Program-made: the position numbers and the translations under genes | The notes under the pieces: model-generated | The model's input: only the letters and a program-made list of their open reading frames with translations | What the model was told of the DNA's origin: nothing | The model's database searches: none | Part shown: piece by piece, positions 59,750 to 64,000 of the stretch | Layout: each line of letters opens with the position of its first letter | How positions within the stretch are numbered: position 1 is the stretch's first letter | DNA from: Prochlorococcus sp. AG-402-M23 | Lineage (GTDB): Bacteria > Cyanobacteriota > Cyanobacteriia > PCC-6307 > Cyanobiaceae | Direction of reading: 5' to 3' | DNA length: 64,000 nucleotides | NCBI GenBank assembly: GCA_003216575.1 | Contig: QCIR01000002.1 | Coordinates: 1 to 64,000 of the forward strand

Positions 59750-60292
59750 TCAGTTGGAATACCAAAATGCACATTTATTACCTTTTGGCTCTAAAATCCA
59801 ACCTTGTCTCTTATAAAAAGTAATCACATCTGAATCAGCAAATAAAGTTACTCTTTTAATTCCTTCTCTTTTCAAACTTCTCATTAAATATGACATAAGT
59901 TGCTTCCCTAATCCAAAACCTTGATAAACAGGATTGATAGCTACATCCCATATTGTTGCGTCAATAACTCCATCTCCAGTACATCTTGCAAAACCAATTA
60001 ATCTTGGAAATTTAGAATCATGTTGCCATAAACCTACTTTAAGCAAGCTATTATCTAGTGCCTTCTTTACTCTCCTAAGTGGCCTTCTTCCCCAACCAAC
60101 AGCCTGAAGAAGTTGCTCAAGCTCAATTAAATCAAAAGATTTTGAATCACTAAAAACAAAGGGGGATAAATTATCTTCACTGAAATATTGTAAAGCTTGT
60201 TTCCCATATATTTTTTTTAAAGTTTCATCTGAAAGAATATTTTCATTTCGCCAGCCAGGTGAGCCAAGTCTTTTTGATCCTAAATTAATCAT
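59750..60292 (-). CDS. GNAT-family N-acetyltransferase
   Basis: 180 residues with the GNAT acetyl-CoA-binding motif A, VAINPVYQGFGLGKQLM (QGFGLG pyrophosphate loop near 130), preceded by the beta-strand DATIWDV and followed by VTLFADSDVITFYKRQGW. Together with QLLQAVGWGRRPL it resembles the cyanobacterial and plastid Ycf52/SNAT-like group. The substrate (amine or protein) is unknown. ATG at 60292, 13 bases after the ABC exporter stop. Confidence 0.85.
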   Translation of the reverse strand: MINLGSKRLGSPGWRNENILSDETLKKIYGKQALQYFSEDNLSPFVFSDSKSFDLIELEQLLQAVGWGRRPLRRVKKALDNSLLKVGLWQHDSKFPRLIGFARCTGDGVIDATIWDVAINPVYQGFGLGKQLMSYLMRSLKREGIKRVTLFADSDVITFYKRQGWILEPKGNKCAFWYSN

Positions 60293-60305
60293 AAGTTAAT
60301 AGTAA

Positions 60306-62102
60306 TTAGATTTTTGTAAGACCTTTTTCTTGTAAATCTGCAAGTTGAGAATAAAGTCCACCTAATGCCCTCAATTCCTGGTGAGTTCCTTGCTCTACGA
60401 GCTTGCCTTTTCTCATCACGAGTATACGATCAGAAGATTCAATTGTTGCCAATCTATGGGCTATGACAAGCGCTGTCCTTTTCTCTAATAATCTGTCAAG
60501 ATCTCTTTGCAAAGTTGCCTCAGTTGATGGGTCCATAAAAGCAGTAGCCTCGTCCATAATTAATACTTTTGGTTCTCTTATCGCCACTCGAGCAATAGAT
60601 AAAAGCTGTCTCTCGCCTGAAGAAAGATTACCTCCTCTTTCTCTTATATAAGTTTGTAATCCATCTGGCAATTTTCTCAATAAATTACCAAGTCCCAGTT
60701 CATTACAAATATCTTTTAAGCGTTTATCATCTACTGAAGAATCTAAACGAAGATTATCTGCGACATTCCCACTAAAGAGAAAAGTATCTTGAAGAACAAC
60801 TCCAAGCTGTTTCCTTAGTGAATCAAGAGGTATATTCTTAATATTCTTGCCATCAATATATATATTTCCCTTTTGAGGTTCATACAGTCTACACAATAAT
60901 CTAATCAAAGTAGTCTTGCCCGAACCTGTTGGTCCAACAAGCGCAATATGTTCTCCTGGTTTAATCTTAAAACTTAAATCACTTATTATTGGTTCATCTT
61001 GTCTGTAAAAAAAACTTACATTTTCAAACACAACTTCGCCGAAAACATTTTCGATTGGATTTGTAATTTTAAGATTTTCTGCTTTATTAGAAATTTGATC
61101 ATAAATTTCGATTTTATTCTCAAGTAATTCACTGATTCTTTCTACTGCTGTCAACCCTCCCTGTATTTGTGTAAATCTTTCTGCAAGCTGTCTTAAAGGT
61201 TCAAATAACCTTTGTGAATACAAAATAAATGTTGTCAGTGTGCCTAATCCCATTGTCCCCGAAGTCACCATATAACCTCCCAAAGAAATAACCAAAGCAA
61301 CTGCAGCTAACGAAATCCATTCAATAAAAGCAGAAATACTGCTGTCATAAAAGATAGTTCCATTTACAGCATTTTTATAATTAGTACCAGTTTCGAAGAA
61401 ATTTTGACCATTTAAAGCTTGCCTTCTAAACATTTGAACAACTTCTAGACCTTGAAGATTTTCTTGGAAATTTGCATTTAACTGAGACAATTCTTCTCTA
61501 ACTTTATAATTTTGTTTACGATAACATTTTTGCAACCAAAGAATAAATAATGTGACTGGTATTTGAATAATTAAAAGCAGTATACCCAACCTCCATTCAA
61601 TTAAAATCATCGTTATTGATATAACAATTAGGCTGACAAAATCAGCTAAAACGCCAACTGCACCACTTCCAAAAACTTCTGACAATGCATCAACATCACT
61701 TGTTAATCTTGTGAGTAACTTTCCAACAGGCATTTTGTCATGAAAACGTAATGACAAAGACATTGAATGAGAAAACAAATCATTCCTAATTCGTGCAGTT
61801 AACCTTTGACCTACAGACTGAATATTGTATGACTGAAAGCCTTGTAATCCAAGCCTAAATAACACTGTTATGAATAATATTCCTATTATTAATCTAATCG
61901 ATGATTCACTAGACAAATTATCAAAAAAAGATATTGTATTTTCTTCCCTTAAAATAGAAATAGCTTGCCCTACTAGAAGAGGCTGAATTGCACCTGCTAA
62001 TGCAACAGGTAGCAAAATCAAAAATATAAGAATTAAACGTTTTTTCTCCTTTTTTAAATACCTTCCAAGTTTTTTAACTCTTCGAAAATCATTTTTTGCC
62101 AT
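60306..62102 (-). CDS. ABC exporter, fused permease and ATPase (MdlB/MsbA-like)
   Basis: 598-residue half-transporter. Six membrane segments (about 20-310) come first, then an ATPase with Walker [12 protein letters not shown] (about 390), signature [10 protein letters not shown], Walker [13 protein letters not shown] and switch His in VIAHRLATI. Such proteins export lipids or hydrophobic compounds as dimers; the cargo is unknown. Its ATG at 62102 overlaps the 3' end of hisG by 14 bases. Confidence 0.92.
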   Translation of the reverse strand: MAKNDFRRVKKLGRYLKKEKKRLILIFLILLPVALAGAIQPLLVGQAISILREENTISFFDNLSSESSIRLIIGILFITVLFRLGLQGFQSYNIQSVGQRLTARIRNDLFSHSMSLSLRFHDKMPVGKLLTRLTSDVDALSEVFGSGAVGVLADFVSLIVISITMILIEWRLGILLLIIQIPVTLFILWLQKCYRKQNYKVREELSQLNANFQENLQGLEVVQMFRRQALNGQNFFETGTNYKNAVNGTIFYDSSISAFIEWISLAAVALVISLGGYMVTSGTMGLGTLTTFILYSQRLFEPLRQLAERFTQIQGGLTAVERISELLENKIEIYDQISNKAENLKITNPIENVFGEVVFENVSFFYRQDEPIISDLSFKIKPGEHIALVGPTGSGKTTLIRLLCRLYEPQKGNIYIDGKNIKNIPLDSLRKQLGVVLQDTFLFSGNVADNLRLDSSVDDKRLKDICNELGLGNLLRKLPDGLQTYIRERGGNLSSGERQLLSIARVAIREPKVLIMDEATAFMDPSTEATLQRDLDRLLEKRTALVIAHRLATIESSDRILVMRKGKLVEQGTHQELRALGGLYSQLADLQEKGLTKI

Positions 62103-62751
62103 CAGGTGAGTGTTTGATCAATGATTGGATTTGAATTGAATCAATAATTTCTTGAATGGTACCCCCATCTAACCTTAGGGAGAGTGGATGACCAACAAGC
62201 CGAGCGCTTGATTTGAAAAGTTCTTCAATTTCTACAAGACCATTATCTCTAAGAGTACGACCAGTTGCGACTAAATCTACAATTGCTTCAGCCATACCAG
62301 TAATGGGTCCTAGCTCAACCGATCCACTTAAATGAACCAATTGAACTGGCAAATCAATTTGATCAAAAAAATTCTTTGCACAGTTTGTAAACTTACTTGC
62401 AACACGACAATTAGCAGGTAAGTCAGAGGCACTCAAATAACCACTGCTGGATTTAACTGCAACAGACATACGACAAGTTCCAAATCCAAGATCTACTAAA
62501 TTCGCAACTTGCAACTTCTGCTCCTTTAATACATCAAAGCCAACTATCCCCAGCTGCGCCTGTCCGTAGGCCACGTAAACAGGCACATCGCTGTTTCTAA
62601 CCAATAGAGCTTTTGCGCGGCCACAAATTGATGGAACCATCAATTGACGATTGCTATCTTCTAAAACAGTAGAGAAATCAAGTCCAACGTTAGAGAACAT
62701 TGAGACAGACTCTCTTAATAAGGCACCTTTTGCTAATGCAACTGTAAGCAT
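62089..62751 (-). CDS. hisG: ATP phosphoribosyltransferase, short form (HisG)
   Basis: 220 residues, the length of the short HisG_S form. First step of histidine synthesis. [11 protein letters not shown] starts the protein, followed by [18 protein letters not shown] and the PRPP-binding [13 protein letters not shown]. The short form lacks the C-terminal regulatory domain and needs HisZ, which is not in this window. The stop overlaps the start of the ABC exporter. ATG at 62751; gloB diverges 50 bases away. Confidence 0.95.
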   Translation of the reverse strand: MLTVALAKGALLRESVSMFSNVGLDFSTVLEDSNRQLMVPSICGRAKALLVRNSDVPVYVAYGQAQLGIVGFDVLKEQKLQVANLVDLGFGTCRMSVAVKSSSGYLSASDLPANCRVASKFTNCAKNFFDQIDLPVQLVHLSGSVELGPITGMAEAIVDLVATGRTLRDNGLVEIEELFKSSARLVGHPLSLRLDGGTIQEIIDSIQIQSLIKHSPDGKK

Positions 62752-62801
62752 GTCAAAAGCTCTCGAAGTTGACTCTACCTACCCCAGCCCCTGAATAAAC
62801 A

Positions 62802-63557
62802 ATGATAGATAAAAAAAACGAATTCACTATTTACCCAATTGCTGTATTACAGGACAATATCGTATGGGTATGGGTACACAATAGCAATGCAGTAGTAATA
62901 GATCCATCCATCTCTGCCCCCGTAGAGAAATGGCTTCTAGATAGAAATCTATCTTTAGTCGCAATATTTCAAACACATCATCACGAGGATCATATTGGTG
63001 GAACAAAAGAATTAATCAAAAAATGGTCAGATGCAAAAGTAGTTGCATCCAAAAAAGAACGTAAAAGAATCCCATTTCAAACCTTTTCTGTTGATAATGA
63101 TGATACTTTTAATTTAATGGATAGTAAAATTAAGGTTATTGAAGTGCATGGTCATACTAACAATCATATAGCTTTTTACATATCAAAAAATAATATGAAA
63201 TATAATATATTATTCCCTGGAGATACTCTATTTGGTGGAGGTTGTGGACGTCTATTAGAAGGTACACCAAAACAAATGTTTGAAAGTTTAAATAAACTTA
63301 ATTCTCTTCCCAAAAACACAAGAATATACTCAGCTCACGAATATACAGAAAACAACTTAAAATGGGCATTAACTTTAGAACCTGAAGATATATCTATTGT
63401 TGAAAGATTAAAGGTTGTTCAGAATAAACGAGAAAGAGGATTACCTAGCCTTCCATCAACAATTTCAGAAGAAAGAAAAACAAATTTATTTTTAAGAGCA
63501 AAAAATATTGAAGAACTTTCAATATTAAGAAGGCACAAAGATAATTGGAAATGTTAA
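62802..63557 (+). CDS. gloB: Hydroxyacylglutathione hydrolase (glyoxalase II)
   Basis: 251-residue metallo-beta-lactamase. The metal motif is THHHEDHIGG (58-67: H59, H61, D63, H64). Further ligands are in VHGHTNNH and PGDTLFGGGCGRL, and SAHEYTENNLK is the glutathione-binding region of glyoxalase II. It hydrolyses S-lactoylglutathione in methylglyoxal detoxification, linking it to gor and the GST-like gene. ATG start. Confidence 0.94.
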   Translation: MIDKKNEFTIYPIAVLQDNIVWVWVHNSNAVVIDPSISAPVEKWLLDRNLSLVAIFQTHHHEDHIGGTKELIKKWSDAKVVASKKERKRIPFQTFSVDNDDTFNLMDSKIKVIEVHGHTNNHIAFYISKNNMKYNILFPGDTLFGGGCGRLLEGTPKQMFESLNKLNSLPKNTRIYSAHEYTENNLKWALTLEPEDISIVERLKVVQNKRERGLPSLPSTISEERKTNLFLRAKNIEELSILRRHKDNWKC

Positions 63558-63602
63558 ATTCTAATTTGTGTATCAGATTTCTTAACTGAAGGCTAATTAT
63601 TC

Positions 63603-64000
63603 ATGAACAGTTCAGCATTAAAACCAATCGAAACAAAATTTGCTCCTAAACCAGTAGGGCCCTATAGCCAAGCTGTTCTGGTAGAAAATTGGTTGTATTG
63701 CTCTGGACAAATTGCCTTAGACCCTTCAACAGGTGAAATGGTCGGGAATGGAAATATAGAAGAAGAAACCAGACAAGTTTTAAAAAATCTAATATCCGTC
63801 GTTGAAGCTGCTGGTGGAAAGAGTTCCAATGTAATAAGAACAACGATTTATTTAACCGATTTAAATGATTTCGCAAAAGTGAATCAAATTTATTCAGAAA
63901 GCTTTGATAACAAGGTCAATCCAGCAAGAGCCTGCGTTGAAGTATCCAATCTTCCTAAGGGAGGGAAAATCGAAATTGATTGCATAGCTTGGCTAGATGG
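63603..64000 (+). CDS. RidA family (YjgF/YER057c/UK114) protein, 3' truncated by window
   Basis: The first 132 codons lie in the window, nearly the full usual length of 125-135 residues. PVGPYSQAV (Y21), NPARACVEV (R109) and KIEIDCIA (E124) are the conserved active-site residues of RidA imine deaminases, which clear reactive enamine/imine metabolites. ATG at 63603. It follows gloB by 45 bases on the same strand. Confidence 0.93.
   Translation, partial: MNSSALKPIETKFAPKPVGPYSQAVLVENWLYCSGQIALDPSTGEMVGNGNIEEETRQVLKNLISVVEAAGGKSSNVIRTTIYLTDLNDFAKVNQIYSESFDNKVNPARACVEVSNLPKGGKIEIDCIAWLD

Noticed and set aside
1-64000. CRISPR arrays, insertion sequences, prophage or integrase genes
   Set aside because: No repeated spacer pattern, transposase, integrase or phage structural gene could be seen on either strand.

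Overview
The window looks like chromosomal core genome of a streamlined, AT-rich marine picocyanobacterium, most likely Prochlorococcus. The evidence is genes restricted to oxygenic phototrophs (ndhD, ndhL, petE plastocyanin, a cytochrome c6-like protein, Ycf51, DUF760, DUF3007, DUF4336), menaquinone-type genes (menB, menD) that in cyanobacteria serve phylloquinone synthesis, very short intergenic gaps, many overlapping genes, and no phycobilisome genes. The exact strain cannot be read from the sequence. There is no phage, insertion sequence, CRISPR array or plasmid-like segment.

Layout. 1-3.6 kb: AMIN-domain amidase (cut by the window edge), nitrilase, ComB homologue, and a divergent UbiD-family decarboxylase. 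3.7-7.3 kb: aroA, an MnmC-type methyltransferase, glmU. 7.3-13 kb, minus strand: murF, glgA, menB, menD. 13-19 kb: lepB, DUF760, DUF4336, an Mn/Zn-type ABC importer (ligand pattern of the Mn type) and a DUF697 membrane protein. 19.4-28.7 kb, plus strand: a ribbon-helix-helix-like RG-rich protein, trpS, thrS, glk, thrB, ndhD, prlC. 28.7-35.1 kb, minus strand: lipase-like protein, folB, proA, a possible 31-residue ORF and a 1319-residue TamB-like protein. 35.2-43 kb, plus strand: ycf51, DUF4332, a small secreted protein, a CocE-type hydrolase, glgB, hemE, an SDR protein, and petE with a clear intrinsic terminator. 43.4-49.7 kb: clpB, a QueD-like protein, hisIE, then a tightly packed run of group 2 sigma factor, YkvA-like protein, small HTH-like protein and c-type cytochrome. 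49.6-52.8 kb, minus strand: YciI-like, trpA, DUF3007, ndhL, tRNA-Leu(UAA), pyrC. 52.9-58.1 kb: Ca2+/cation antiporter, glutathione reductase, a divergent GST-like protein, dnaA. 58.3-64 kb: two arsenosugar-type transferases, a GNAT protein, an ABC exporter, hisG, gloB and a RidA protein (cut by the window edge).

Working together: glgA and glgB make glycogen and glk feeds hexose phosphate. glmU, murF and the amidase serve the cell wall. menB and menD make the photosystem I quinone. ndhD, ndhL, petE and the cytochrome carry photosynthetic and cyclic electrons. gor, the GST-like protein and gloB form a glutathione theme.

No obviously new multi-gene system is present. The best leads are the sigma-YkvA-HTH-cytochrome operon with a palindrome inside its candidate promoter, ndhL starting at the 3' end of tRNA-Leu so that tRNA processing would leave a leaderless message, the RHH-like protein with an RG-rich tail and an overlapping upstream ORF, and a QueD homologue in which one zinc-binding histidine is a tyrosine.
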